The translations under genes were made by a program, and so were the position numbers. From the NCBI GenBank assembly GCA_045636425.1, contig JAZTXM010000012.1, positions 62,001 through 126,000 of the forward strand: 64,000 nt of DNA, written 5' to 3'. The DNA comes from UMGS1883 sp045636425 (lineage in GTDB: Bacteria; Bacillota; Clostridia; UMGS1883). The notes under the pieces are model-generated. The model saw only the letters and a program-made list of their open reading frames with translations, ran no database searches and was not told the origin of the DNA. Of the stretch, positions 43,068-53,100 are shown piece by piece (positions within the stretch are counted from its first letter, which is position 1; the number at the start of each line of letters is the position of its first letter).

Positions 43068-44090
43068 TTATTGAATGAACATCGCGTCTCCGAAGCTGAA
43101 AAACCTGTATTTCTCACTAACTGCATGCTTATATGCATTTAAAATATTTTCCTTGCCTGCAAGTGCACTTACAAGCATAACAAGGGTGGATTTCGGCAGG
43201 TGGAAATTAGTTATAAGTGCATCCGTCATCTTAAATTCATAGCCGGGATATATAAAAATATCCGTTTCGCCACTCTTGGGAAGCAAAACCCCGTTTTCGG
43301 TGGCACTTTCAACAGTTCTGCAGCTTGTCGTTCCCACGCATATAACTCTGCCTCCGCTTGCCTTTGTTTCATTTACAATCTTTGCTGTTTCCTCGGAAAC
43401 GGTGTAATATTCAGAGTGCATCTTGTGCTGTGTAACATCGGTAACCTTTACAGGTCTGAATGTGCCCAAGCCCACATGAAGTGTCAAGAAAGCAAGCTTT
43501 ACACCCATTTTCCGAATTTCATCGAGCAATTCATTTGTAAAATGAAGCCCTGCCGTAGGTGCAGCAGCACTGCCGTCATGCTTTGAATAAACTGTCTGAT
43601 AACGGTTTTTATCCTGCAATTTTTCCTTGATATAGTGCGGAAGCGGCATCTCGCCGAGTTCCTCCAGCACATTTTCAAAAAGCCCGTCATAAGTAAATCT
43701 GACGCGTCTGTTTCCGCCCTCAAGAATGTCCAGAACCTCTGCGCAAAGCTTTCCACCGCCAAATTCAAACTTGGCTCCGATTTTAGCTTTTCTTCCGGGC
43801 TTTAGGGCTACCTCCCACTCATCGGTGGAATACCTGTGCAAAAGCAGAAATTCGATTGCACCTCCGCTTTCTTTTTTACATCCGTAAAGTCTTGCAGGGA
43901 TAACCCTTGTATCGTTTAAAACAAGGCAATCACCTTCACGGAGGTATGCCTTGATATTCTTAAAGGAGTCATCCTTGTATTCCCCTGTTTTTTTATCAAG
44001 CACCAACAGCCTTGATGCAGTTCTGTCCCCAAGCGGCGTCTGTGCAATACGCTCATCAGGTAAATAATAGTCAAATTCTTCGGTGTTCAT
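43068..44090 (-). CDS. queA: S-adenosylmethionine:tRNA ribosyltransferase-isomerase
   Basis: 340 residues. The start YYLPDERIAQTPLGDRTASRLLVL, the motif LVLNDTRVIPARLYG, AAPTAGLHFT and the C-terminal TNFHLPKSTLVMLVSALAG are diagnostic. QueA transfers the ribosyl part of SAM to preQ1 on tRNA in queuosine synthesis. It follows the SpoIID-like gene by 10 nt. No other queuosine gene is in the window. Confidence 0.97.
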   Translation of the reverse strand: MNTEEFDYYLPDERIAQTPLGDRTASRLLVLDKKTGEYKDDSFKNIKAYLREGDCLVLNDTRVIPARLYGCKKESGGAIEFLLLHRYSTDEWEVALKPGRKAKIGAKFEFGGGKLCAEVLDILEGGNRRVRFTYDGLFENVLEELGEMPLPHYIKEKLQDKNRYQTVYSKHDGSAAAPTAGLHFTNELLDEIRKMGVKLAFLTLHVGLGTFRPVKVTDVTQHKMHSEYYTVSEETAKIVNETKASGGRVICVGTTSCRTVESATENGVLLPKSGETDIFIYPGYEFKMTDALITNFHLPKSTLVMLVSALAGKENILNAYKHAVSEKYRFFSFGDAMFIQ

Positions 44091-44100
44091 AATTTTTAAA

Positions 44101-45393
44101 TTACCTCAATTCCAAGCCTGTAAAATAATGCTTTAATATTTCTTCATATCCAAAGCCGCTTTCCGCCATTCCTCTTGCACCCCACTGGCTCATACCTACT
44201 CCGTGTCCGTATCCGCCGCCGTCAACAACATATTTTTCCGCACTTCCAGTAGGATTAATATTAAGCTGTGAAATACTTCCGTTTGCCGATATTACACTAA
44301 AGCCTGCTATGCCGCTCGTTCCCTCGGAAGAGCAAGCAATAAGCGGAGCTTTTGCCTCGCCCGATGTGGTGGCAATTGTTAAAACACTGTCGGGGTATAC
44401 GCTGAATTTCTGGCTGTAGAGTCCGAGAATTGTTCTGCATTTTTCACGCTGCACACTATGTGTGCCATGGCTTCCGTGAAAAGTCATTTTAAGAACTCTG
44501 CCGCTATCGGATTTTGAATCAACGGTAATATTATTAAGCGTACCAATATTCACGCCTGCATTTATCAGCTTTTCTTCCACTTCCTCCCGCGTCATGGTAA
44601 CATTCCATTTATATTTTGAAGCTTTTTCGGGATTTTCATAAATATCGGGAACGGATTTTAAATAATCAATCGAGCTTCCCCATACGTTTTTAACGTCTTC
44701 CGTCTGCCCTCCGCTGGTGGCAAAGAAGAAAAGCTCTGCAACCTTGTCGCTATGATAACCCAGTATACCCTTTGTTTCATTTACCGCCGCCCTTGTATTC
44801 TCATGCTCGCTTGCAACGCCGCCGTAAACCTGGCAATGAGTGGTGGGACAAACATCAAATCCGTAATTCTTATGTGCGCCTGTGCGTGTAAGCACGTAAT
44901 TTCTCGCACATACTGATTGTGCCTTTAAAGCCTCTTTTGGCCAGGTGTAGCTCATTTCTTTTCCCAAAACACTTGCCACATAATCATCTGTTCCTACATA
45001 GTTTATTACAAGGAGGGTGCCGTCAGTGCATTTTTCAATATAAATATATCCCCTGTACTCCTTACCGTCACACATTAATGTTGCACCCTGCGGCGGTTGC
45101 ACAGATAGCTTTAAAATACCGCTTGCATCAAATTTATTCCACGATGCAAAACCGGTAGAACCCATCTCTATGTAAAGTTCCTCATTAGGCTGTGCCTGAT
45201 ACAAAACCGTACCGACTGCGGCATCGTACACGGTAAGCCCTCCTTGGGAATAAAGAGTTACACTGCTTCCAGAACTACTCCCATACTTAAGCCCCACGGA
45301 AACTTCACTTTTGTATTCAGATGCCTGTGCTATATTTGCAAAAGCAATAATTGCCGTAAATATCAAACATGTTATAAGAAATTTCTTTTTCAC
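44101..45393 (-). CDS. SpoIID/LytB-domain secreted protein
   Basis: 430 residues, start GTG 45393 preceded by GGAGG. Signal peptide (about 1-24, ending AQA). The SpoIID core covers about residues 120-430: YVASVLGKEMSYTWPKEALKAQSVCARNYV-type segment, the FFATSGGQTEDV region, and the terminal GGGYGHGVGMSQWGARGMA. SpoIID is a lytic transglycosylase acting on stem-peptide-free glycan in engulfment; LytB is an amidase enhancer. This copy has an N-terminal extension and no membrane anchor, so it is not the standard SpoIID. Own promoter at 45417-45445. Confidence 0.88.
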   Translation of the reverse strand: MKKKFLITCLIFTAIIAFANIAQASEYKSEVSVGLKYGSSSGSSVTLYSQGGLTVYDAAVGTVLYQAQPNEELYIEMGSTGFASWNKFDASGILKLSVQPPQGATLMCDGKEYRGYIYIEKCTDGTLLVINYVGTDDYVASVLGKEMSYTWPKEALKAQSVCARNYVLTRTGAHKNYGFDVCPTTHCQVYGGVASEHENTRAAVNETKGILGYHSDKVAELFFFATSGGQTEDVKNVWGSSIDYLKSVPDIYENPEKASKYKWNVTMTREEVEEKLINAGVNIGTLNNITVDSKSDSGRVLKMTFHGSHGTHSVQREKCRTILGLYSQKFSVYPDSVLTIATTSGEAKAPLIACSSEGTSGIAGFSVISANGSISQLNINPTGSAEKYVVDGGGYGHGVGMSQWGARGMAESGFGYEEILKHYFTGLELR

Positions 45394-45416
45394 TCTTCCT
45401 ACCTCCCCACATTCGT

Positions 45417-45445
45417 ATCATAATACTTTTTTCGACGAAAATCAA
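45417..45445 (-). promoter_or_regulatory. Promoter of the SpoIID/LytB-domain gene and queA
   Basis: On the minus strand TTGATT (45445-45440), 17 bp, TATGAT (45422-45417). Confidence 0.6.
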
Positions 45446-45483
45446 GAAAATCCTTTATTTTTCATAGCTTTTGCCTCAAAAAA

Positions 45484-45512
45484 TTGACATATGAATATTT
45501 TGGTGGTATACT
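45484..45512 (+). promoter_or_regulatory. Promoter of the first dapA
   Basis: TTGACA (45484-45489), 17 bp, TATACT (45507-45512). The spacer resembles that of the asd promoter, with a shared TTGGTG before the -10. Confidence 0.8.
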
Positions 45513-45551
45513 GAATAAAAATGAATATTGATTGATAAGGAGGTATGTCAA

Positions 45552-46445
45552 GTGAGAACAAAGTCAATTTTTACAGGCTCTTGTTGTGCCATTGTAACTC
45601 CCTTTGATAAAAACGGAAAAGTAAATTTTGATGCACTTGAAAAGCTGGTTGAATTCCAGATTGAAGGAAAAACCGATGCCATCTGCGTATGCGGAACAAC
45701 GGGCGAAGCACCCACCCTTGCAGATGACGAACACCTCAAGGTAATAGAATGTGTTGTAAAAAAGGTTTGCGGCAGAGTTCCCGTAATTGCGGGAACAGGC
45801 TCAAATGACACAAATCACGCTATAATGATGTCAAAAGAGGCAACGGCGCTTGGTGCCGATGCACTCCTTCTCGTAACTCCCTATTACAACAAAACTACAC
45901 AAAAGGGGCTTATCAAGCATTACACTGCTATTGCAGACACGCTTGAAATTCCTGCTATTTTATACAATGTTCCCGGAAGAACAAGTGTAAACATCGCTCC
46001 TTCAACGCTAAAGGCTCTTTGCGACCACCCCAATATTGCCGCTATAAAAGAGGCATCGGGAAACATGGCGCAGGTTGTTGAAATGATGAGTCTGTGCGGT
46101 GACAAAATCGATTTTTATTCGGGAAATGACGACATAAACATTCCTATTACTGCAATCGGAGGTAAGGGTGCAATTTCCGTTTTGTCAAACATAGCACCCT
46201 ATCAGACTCATCATATGCTTCAGCTTGCACTGGACGGCAATATTAAGGAAGCAACAAAGATGCAGTTTGAAGCGACCGAGCTTATAGGTGCATTATTCTG
46301 CGAGGTCAACCCCATTCCCGTTAAAGAGGGTCTCAATATTTTGGGCTTTGATGTGGGCATAGGTCGTCTTCCCCTTTGCGAAATGGATAGTTTAAATGCA
46401 CAAAGGCTTCATAGTGCAATGCAAAATTACGGTTTGATCAAATAA
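45552..46445 (+). CDS. dapA: 4-hydroxy-tetrahydrodipicolinate synthase (first copy)
   Basis: 297 residues from GTG 45552; AAGGAGG 8 nt upstream decides this over the earlier ATG codons. TIM-barrel motifs: CGTTGEAPTL with the catalytic Thr pair, the Tyr in TPYYNKTTQ, Arg in NVPGRTS, and the Schiff-base Lys in IKEASGN. These residues indicate DHDPS rather than sialate lyase. It condenses pyruvate with aspartate semialdehyde. It is closed by a strong terminator before dapB. A diverged second copy lies at 49131-50024. Confidence 0.94.
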   Translation: MRTKSIFTGSCCAIVTPFDKNGKVNFDALEKLVEFQIEGKTDAICVCGTTGEAPTLADDEHLKVIECVVKKVCGRVPVIAGTGSNDTNHAIMMSKEATALGADALLLVTPYYNKTTQKGLIKHYTAIADTLEIPAILYNVPGRTSVNIAPSTLKALCDHPNIAAIKEASGNMAQVVEMMSLCGDKIDFYSGNDDINIPITAIGGKGAISVLSNIAPYQTHHMLQLALDGNIKEATKMQFEATELIGALFCEVNPIPVKEGLNILGFDVGIGRLPLCEMDSLNAQRLHSAMQNYGLIK

Positions 46446-46462
46446 TTCAGGTTATAAAAACT

Positions 46463-46505
46463 AAAATCGTGCCGTATAATCTATTATACGGCACGATTTT
46501 AAAAA
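46463..46505 (+). terminator. Strong terminator between dapA and dapB
   Basis: An 18-bp perfect inverted repeat (AAAATCGTGCCGTATAAT and its complement, 46463-46500) with a 2-nt centre and A/T-rich outer arms. Confidence 0.8.
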
Positions 46506-46524
46506 CATAAAAAGGTGGATTCAT

Positions 46525-47286
46525 ATGATAAATATAGCTTTAATAGGTGCAAACGGAAAAATGGGACAGGTTATAAGCAGACTGCTTGAAGATAGCGAAA
46601 CTGCACGTGTGTCATTCGGTATAGATATAAACACAGACTGCAATAATATTTTCCCTGTATATTCCTCTCTCCCGGAGGCAAAAGAGGAATGTGATGTGAT
46701 TATAGATTTTTCTCATCCGTCAACACTCAGTGCAACGCTTAAATATGCCACAGAGCGGGGCAAGGCGGCAGTAATTGCAACCACAGGTCTTGCAAATGAG
46801 CAAATCGAGGCTATTAAAAACACAGCGGAAAATATTCCTCTCTTTTTTAGTGCCAATATGTCTTTGGGGGTTAATCTGCTTATTGAGCTTGCAAAAAAAG
46901 CTACCCTGCTCCTTGAGGAAAATTTTGATATTGAAATCATTGAAAAGCATCACAATCAGAAAATTGATGCTCCCAGCGGCACCGCACTGGCTATTGCCGA
47001 TGCAATTAATGATACAAGCATAAAAGCAAACGAATACGTATATGACAGACACAGCACACGTAAAAAGAGAAGTAAAAATGAAATCGGTATTCACTCACTC
47101 CGCGGCGGTACAATAGTGGGTGAACACAGCGTAATATTTGCAGGAACAGATGAAATCATTGAGCTTAAGCACACAGCAACAAGCAAAGAGGTTTTCGCTG
47201 TGGGTGCAATAAAAGCTGCTGCATTTCTTATTGGCAAAAAACCCGGATTATACAACATGGGCAATCTTATAGAAGGGGTATGTTAA
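46525..47286 (+). CDS. dapB: 4-hydroxy-tetrahydrodipicolinate reductase
   Basis: 253 residues. N-terminal NAD(P)-binding GANGKMGQV (residue 8), IIDFSHPS, ATTGL, and the catalytic EKHHNQKIDAPSGTALA segment near residue 135. It reduces the product of DapA in the DAP/lysine path. AAAAAGGTGG precedes the ATG. The strong hairpin 25 bp upstream implies a separate transcript or partial readthrough from dapA. Confidence 0.96.
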   Translation: MINIALIGANGKMGQVISRLLEDSETARVSFGIDINTDCNNIFPVYSSLPEAKEECDVIIDFSHPSTLSATLKYATERGKAAVIATTGLANEQIEAIKNTAENIPLFFSANMSLGVNLLIELAKKATLLLEENFDIEIIEKHHNQKIDAPSGTALAIADAINDTSIKANEYVYDRHSTRKKRSKNEIGIHSLRGGTIVGEHSVIFAGTDEIIELKHTATSKEVFAVGAIKAAAFLIGKKPGLYNMGNLIEGVC

Positions 47287-47289
47287 AAA

Positions 47290-47961
47290 ATGAAAAGGAC
47301 TTCACTTCGGGACAGAAAGCTTCCCAACTACACCAAGGGAGAAGAAATATTTAATATGGTTACCCACATTGTGGGCGGAGTTTTGGGCATTGCTTATCTT
47401 GTCCTTTGCGTAATGGTTTCTGCATTGCACGGCAACTACTACGGAATTCTTGGAAGTGCCATTTACGGTTTTTCGGTAATAGTTCTTTTTACAATGTCCA
47501 GCATATATCACGGGCTCAGACCCGGTATGGCAAAGAAAGTATTTCAGGTAATTGATCACTGCACAATTTATATTATGATTGCAGGTACTTACACACCAAT
47601 TACGCTTTCGGGCATACGCGCTCTCGATCCGATGCAAGGGTGGCTTTTATTCGGAATAGTTTGGGGCATTACCATTATTGCAATGGTGTTTACAGCCATT
47701 GACCATAATAAATACAGCAGGCTTTCAATGGCGTGCTATGTGGGGCTTGGATGGTTTATAATTATATTCTGGGATCTTACCTATGCGGTACTGGGCATGG
47801 GCGGAACTGTTTTCCTGGCGTTGGGAGGCGTGCTTTATACAATCGGTGCAGTTTTATACTCCCTCGGTGGAAAAAAGCGTTATATCCACTCCCTGTTCCA
47901 CATTTTTGTGGATTTGGCAAGTCTGATGCATTTCTTCTGCATATTATTTTATGTGGTATAA
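47290..47961 (+). CDS. Hemolysin III/PAQR-family membrane protein
   Basis: 223 residues with seven predicted membrane helices. Family motifs are present: NYTKGEEIFNMVTHIVGG, SSIYHGLRP, IDHCTIYIMIAGTYTPI and the C-terminal HSLFHIFVDLASLMHFFCILF with paired His. PAQR proteins are ceramidase-like metal enzymes or receptors; YqfA-type bacterial members have no certain role. It starts 3 nt after dapB and is cotranscribed, with no evident link to lysine synthesis. Confidence 0.92.
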   Translation: MKRTSLRDRKLPNYTKGEEIFNMVTHIVGGVLGIAYLVLCVMVSALHGNYYGILGSAIYGFSVIVLFTMSSIYHGLRPGMAKKVFQVIDHCTIYIMIAGTYTPITLSGIRALDPMQGWLLFGIVWGITIIAMVFTAIDHNKYSRLSMACYVGLGWFIIIFWDLTYAVLGMGGTVFLALGGVLYTIGAVLYSLGGKKRYIHSLFHIFVDLASLMHFFCILFYVV

Positions 47962-47963
47962 AC

Positions 47964-48012
47964 TATAGAAAAAGCTTGACAAAAAAGCAACCTTTGTCGG
48001 GCTTTTTCTATA
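47964..48012 (+). terminator. Terminator after the hemolysin III-like gene
   Basis: A 20-bp inverted repeat with two mismatches (TATAGAAAAAGCTTGACAAA with TTTGTCGGGCTTTTTCTATA). Confidence 0.7.
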
Positions 48013-48046
48013 TAGACAAAAATAAGCAAAAGTTGACATAAAAAAA

Positions 48047-48075
48047 TTGACATATAAATTTATTGGTGATATAAT
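48047..48075 (+). promoter_or_regulatory. Promoter of asd and the second dapA
   Basis: TTGACA (48047-48052), 17 bp, TATAAT (48070-48075). Another TTGACA at 48033 is not well spaced. Confidence 0.85.
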
Positions 48076-48119
48076 ATTGTTTAATATTTTGTTTTATGAT
48101 TATGAAAGGAATGATATAA

Positions 48120-49115
48120 ATGAAAAAACTTAATGTTGCAGTAGTAGGAGCTACAGGTATGGTAGGAAGAACTTTCCTTAAGGTGTTGGAGGAAGAAAAG
48201 CTCCCCGTAGAAAACTATTATCTCTTTGCTTCTGCACGCAGTGCAGGTTCAAAGGTTGAGTTCATGGGAAAGGAATACACCATTGAAGAGCTTACCGAAA
48301 GCTCTTTTGACAGAGGAATCGATATTGCACTTTTCAGTGCAGGCGGTTCAATCAGTGAAAAATTTGCACCCATTGCCGCAAGCAAAGGTTGTATAGTAAT
48401 CGATAATTCCAGTGCGTGGAGAATGGATAAAGAGGTTCCTTTGGTTGTTCCCGAAGTTAACCCCGAAGATATTAAATGGAACAAGGGTATTATTGCAAAC
48501 CCCAACTGCTCCACAATCCAGGCTATGGTTGCTCTTAAGCCTCTTGACGATAAGTATAAGATTAAGAGAATTGTATATTCAACATATCAGGCAGTTTCAG
48601 GTGCAGGTATGGGCGGCTGGAGTGACCTTGAAAACGGTCTTAAGGGTGAAGCACCCAAGAAGTTCCCCCACCCCATTGCAAACAACTGTCTCCCCCACAT
48701 CGATGTATTTCTTCCCAATGGCTATACCAAGGAAGAAATGAAAATGGTACATGAAACAAGAAAGATTCTCGGAAGAGACGATATCAGAATCACTGCTACA
48801 ACTGTACGTGTACCCGTGTTCAACAGCCACAGTGAGTCAATCAATGTTGAATTTGAAAAGCCCTTTGATCTTGCTGAGCTTGTAGATGCACTTAAAAACG
48901 CACCCGGCGTTGTGGTTCAGGATGACCCCGCAAATAATGTTTATCCCCTTGCAATCAATGCAACAGGCTCTAACGATACATTCATCGGCAGAATCCGCCG
49001 TGATGAAAGCGTAGAAAGCGGTGTTAACCTTTGGGTTGTTGCCGACAATATCCGTAAGGGTGCTGCAGCAAATGCAGTTCAGATTGCAAAGAAAGTTATT
49101 GAATACATGGACTAA
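48120..49115 (+). CDS. asd: Aspartate-semialdehyde dehydrogenase
   Basis: 331 residues. NADP-binding VVGATGMVGRTFLKVL (residue 9), catalytic Cys in NPNCSTIQ (about 127), the AVSGAGMGG segment, and substrate-binding residues around VPVFNSHSESINVEFE. It reduces aspartyl phosphate to the semialdehyde used by both DapA copies. GAAAGGAATG precedes the start. The second dapA begins 15 nt downstream, so both are in one transcript. Confidence 0.96.
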   Translation: MKKLNVAVVGATGMVGRTFLKVLEEEKLPVENYYLFASARSAGSKVEFMGKEYTIEELTESSFDRGIDIALFSAGGSISEKFAPIAASKGCIVIDNSSAWRMDKEVPLVVPEVNPEDIKWNKGIIANPNCSTIQAMVALKPLDDKYKIKRIVYSTYQAVSGAGMGGWSDLENGLKGEAPKKFPHPIANNCLPHIDVFLPNGYTKEEMKMVHETRKILGRDDIRITATTVRVPVFNSHSESINVEFEKPFDLAELVDALKNAPGVVVQDDPANNVYPLAINATGSNDTFIGRIRRDESVESGVNLWVVADNIRKGAAANAVQIAKKVIEYMD

Positions 49116-49130
49116 TTGGAGGAATATCAA

Positions 49131-50024
49131 GTGAGAACGAAGTCAATTTTTACAGGCTCTTGCTGTGCCATTGTAACTCCCTTTGATAAAAACGGAAACG
49201 CAAATTTTGAAGAGCTTAAAAAGATAGTAGAATTTCAGATTGAAAACAAGACTGATTGTATCTGTGCCTGCGGAACAACGGGCGAAGCATCTACTTTAAA
49301 TGACAAAGAGCATCTTGAGGTTATTGAGTTTATAGTTAACACTGTAAACGGAAGAATTCCCGTAATTGCAGGAACAGGCTCCAATGATACAAGACACGGA
49401 ATCGAGCTTTGCAAAAACGCATGCAGCCTTGGTGTTGACGGTCTTTTGATTGTTACCCCCTACTATAACAAGACAAGTCAGAGAGGTCTTATACATAACT
49501 ATAGCGTTATGGCAGAATGTGTAGATAAGCCCATTATTCTGTATAACGTACCCGGAAGAACGGGTTGTAACATCTCCCCTGCAACTCTTAATACTCTTGC
49601 AGACCATCCCAATATCGTAGGTATTAAGGAAGCTTCGGGTGATATGTCACAGTTTATTGAAATGATGGCTCTTTGTGGTGACAGGCTTGATTTTTATTCA
49701 GGAAATGACGATATCAACGTTCCTATTATTTCCATGGGCGGTAAGGGTGCAATTTCAGTACTTGCAAACGTTGCTCCCCGTCAGGCACATGACATGGTAC
49801 AGTTTGCTTTGGACGGAGATTTCAAGCAGGCGGCGAAAATGCAGTGCGAGGCACTTGACCTTATCAATTCTCTTTTCTGTGAGGTTAACCCCATTCCCGT
49901 TAAAGAGGGCATGAATATTCTCGGTTTCAATGCAGGTCCTACAAGACTTCCTCTTTATGAAATGGCTCCCGAAAACGTGGAAAGACTGAGAAACTCCATG
50001 AAGAACTACGGTTTAATAAAATAA
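49131..50024 (+). CDS. dapA: 4-hydroxy-tetrahydrodipicolinate synthase (second copy)
   Basis: 297 residues from GTG 49131, with GGAGG upstream, mirroring the first copy. Active-site residues are kept: CGTTGEASTL, TPYYNKTSQ, NVPGRTGCN and IKEASGD. The first 68 bases differ from the first copy at only two positions while the rest is clearly diverged. Coupled to asd. Two DHDPS genes within 4 kb may serve different demand (lysine, cell wall, dipicolinate) or form hetero-oligomers; unknown. Confidence 0.94.
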   Translation: MRTKSIFTGSCCAIVTPFDKNGNANFEELKKIVEFQIENKTDCICACGTTGEASTLNDKEHLEVIEFIVNTVNGRIPVIAGTGSNDTRHGIELCKNACSLGVDGLLIVTPYYNKTSQRGLIHNYSVMAECVDKPIILYNVPGRTGCNISPATLNTLADHPNIVGIKEASGDMSQFIEMMALCGDRLDFYSGNDDINVPIISMGGKGAISVLANVAPRQAHDMVQFALDGDFKQAAKMQCEALDLINSLFCEVNPIPVKEGMNILGFNAGPTRLPLYEMAPENVERLRNSMKNYGLIK

Positions 50025-50040
50025 TTATATAAGCAAAAAT

Positions 50041-50083
50041 AGCGGTGAAAAAGTTTTAACTTCTTCACCGCTATTTTATTTTT
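50041..50083 (+). terminator. Terminator of the asd-dapA unit
   Basis: Stem AGCGGTGAA(A)AAGTT / AACTT(C)TTCACCGCT (one mismatch, 50041-50072), then ATTTTATTTTT. Confidence 0.8.
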
Positions 50084-50105
50084 CCGTTTTTCACGCACAA
50101 ACAAA

Positions 50106-50130
50106 GACTGCAACAAATTTTGTTGCAGCC
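50106..50130 (-). terminator. Terminator of the giant secreted-protein gene
   Basis: Stem CTGCAACAAA / TTTGTTGCAG with a short AT centre (50108-50128), followed on the minus strand by TCTTTGTTTG. Confidence 0.65.
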
Positions 50131-50165
50131 TTTATAAAAGATTATTCTTTCTTCATTTGTTGCAC

Positions 50166-53100
50166 TTAGTCAACAAAGTACTTGGAACATATGAGTCCCT
50201 GAGCACTTGAAGGAACTATAAATCTATCAAGCTTGATTTCCTCGGCTGTTCTTACATCGCTAAAGAGATTTACGCTGTAAATTACACCCTTGAAATACTG
50301 AGGAGCTCCTGTTCTGTTGTCAGCACCTATCAAGAAGTTTGATGTTGTATTTGCGTACGCACTGTTGATAGATACTGTTTCCTTAAGCTCACCATTCAGA
50401 TACAGCGATGCTGTGCTTTCGTTAACAGTAATTGCAAGATGTGTTTTAGAGTCAGAACGCACATCTGTTGTAAACAGATATGTATATGCCTTTCCTCTTG
50501 AGTTCTTATAGTAAAGTCTCGGTTTACCGTTATTGTAAATTTCAACGTTTATCTGTTCGCCGTTTCCTCCGTCATAGTTACCGACAAGAGTACCTGCTCT
50601 GCTTGTATATGACTTGGGAAGAACAAATGTCGCCTCAAATGTTCTCGGAGCCGCTGTAAGCTCGTCTGCAGGTACTGCATCCTCTTCTGATGAAAGTTTC
50701 AGTCCCGCACCGGCCTTTGTGTAATCTACAGACATACCTACATCTTCTGAGGAAGAGTATTCCTTGGTTGAGAGAACTATTCCGCAAACTGTACATTCCG
50801 TATGCTTAAGCCCAGTCTGTGTTTCTGAAGGAGTTATGTCTATAATCCAGTCACCTTCCTCATGTGCACCGCCTGTCGGGCTTTCTACACAAATTTCAGC
50901 GGTGAAATCCGTGTTATAGATAACTGCGTCTGCATCAGTGTAAACGCCCTCTGCATCAAGTGCAATTTCTTCGGCTGTTCTTACATCTCCAAACAGTGCC
51001 ACAGAATATATTGTACCCTTGAAATACTGTAAGTTTCCGCTTCTGTTGTCACCGCCGATTTTGAGAAGCTCCGCTGTGTCGGCAAGCTCATATTCGAGAG
51101 TCTTTGTTTCTGTATACTCACCGTTTATGTAAAGCGTTGCTGTAAGAGAATCAATCGTTACTGCAATGTGTACCGGTTCATCAGATCGGATATCAGTATC
51201 AAAGATGCAGTCTATGATTTGATTCTTAACACCGGTCTTTCCATAAATTCTTACCTTTCCGCCTGAATATATTTCAAAGCTCAGTACTTTTGGGGCATTA
51301 AGTTTATAGTTACCCACAATAACACCTGCACGTCCCTCAACATCCTCAGGAACAGTTACTACTGCTTCAAAGGTGTAGGGAACTTCTTTAATATCAATCG
51401 GAATGAGGGAGCTTGTACTTGTGCTGAAGGTCTTCCCTTCGCCTTTTACAACAATTTTATTTTTTGTTGTAAGTAGAGCACTGTAGAGTGCACTGTCCAT
51501 ATTAGATAAAATACCTTTGCTGATTGATTCTCCGTCTAATGCATCTTCGTAAACCGCCAACGAATAAATCGTTCCCTTGAAATACTGTAAGTTTCCGCTT
51601 CTGTTGTCACCGCCAATTTTAAGGTCTTCTACTTTTTTGGGGAATGGTATTTCAAGAGTTTTTGTTTCTTTAGGCTCTCCGTCAATATAAAGCGTTGCAA
51701 TGTTTTCTTCTATGGTAACAGTTACACGAACAGGCTTGCCTGTGCGGATATCTGTATCAAAGATACAATTGCCTACAACTAAGTTATTCTTGTAGTAAAG
51801 TCTTACTTTTCCGCCTTCGTACACTTCAAAGCTTGCAACGTTCTTTACACCCGATCTGTAGTTACCTATAATAACACCGCCGCGTTCCTCTACGCTTTCA
51901 GGAAGGGAAATCACTGCATCAAAGGTATGGGGTACTGCAGAAAAATCATACAAATCTTTAGTATTTGCAACCGTAAAAGTATTTCCCTCTACAGACATAA
52001 GTGTATATTTTGAATTTACACGGGTGAAATAACCTGAATATACAAGTCCCTCTGTATCTGCGGTTATAATAACAGAATCTTTTTTGATTTCTTCAGCTGT
52101 TCTTACATCGCTAAAGAGTGCTACAGACTGAATCTTCCCCTTAAAGTACTGGGAGTTTTTACTTCTGTCATCGCCACCTATTTTGAAGTTTTCGGTTGTT
52201 TCTGGAAGGGCATATTTAAGGGTTTTTGTTTCAACAGCTTCACCGTCAAGATAAAGTGTTGCCTTCTTTCCATCAACGGTGATTGCCATATGCCTGGGAA
52301 CTTCAGAACGAATATCTGCAGCAAATACAGTATCGATACGTGCAGAACCTGTATATGCAAATACTCTGGGGTTGCCGTTTTCATATATTTCTATAGCTAT
52401 CTGCGGATCTGTTCCGCCGTTATAGTTACTTACAACAACGCCTGCTCTCTCATTATAGTCGGTGGGAACGCTTAATACTGCTTCAAAAGTATGAGGAGTA
52501 GCAGAAAGACTTCCTATGCTGTAGCTTGTTTCCTGCTCAAAGGCAATTTCCTCGGGATGGATTACAGTGTTTGCTGTTACTTCTTTTTCTGTTTCCTTAT
52601 CTGCATCATGGAATTTCTTTGAATAAAGAAGATTTTCCCCTGTTTCAGGAAGAACAACAGTATCTGTTTTTATTTCATCGGCTGTTCTCACGTCACCAAA
52701 CATAGCTACAGAATAAAGCTTTCCTTTGAAATATTGACTGTTTTTGCTTCTGTCGTCTCCGCCGATATACATATTCTGGTATTCTGACGGGTACTCAACC
52801 TTAAGCGGGATACTTTCAACTGCTTCTCCGTCTACATACAAAGTTGCAAGGGTTCCATCAACCGTAACTGCAATATGCTTTGGTGCTTCGGAACGAATAT
52901 CTTTCTTGAAAATGCAATCCTGAATTACAGAATTATTTCTATAATAAAGTCTTACTTTTCCTCCCGCTAAAACCTCAAAACACACAAGATTCTCACGAGT
53001 TTTCTCATAGTTACTTACTATAACGCCTGCTCTGCTTGTGTAAGTCTTAGGAATACTTATCACGGCTTCAAAGGTGTGGGGCATCTGTGTAAGAGGCACG

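Noticed and set aside
44101..45393. Assignment as the sporulation gene spoIID itself
   Set aside because: It has a cleavable signal peptide and an N-terminal extension and is coupled to queA, so only the SpoIID/LytB domain is claimed.
45394..45551. Possible lysine riboswitch upstream of dapA
   Set aside because: Only two back-to-back promoters were seen. The leader from the dapA promoter to its start is about 35 nt, too short for an L-box, and no L-box motifs appear.
49131..50024. Second dapA as a sialate lyase feeding nanE
   Set aside because: It keeps the DHDPS GTTGE Thr pair and the NVPGRTG Arg, and it is coupled to asd. These favour dihydrodipicolinate synthase.
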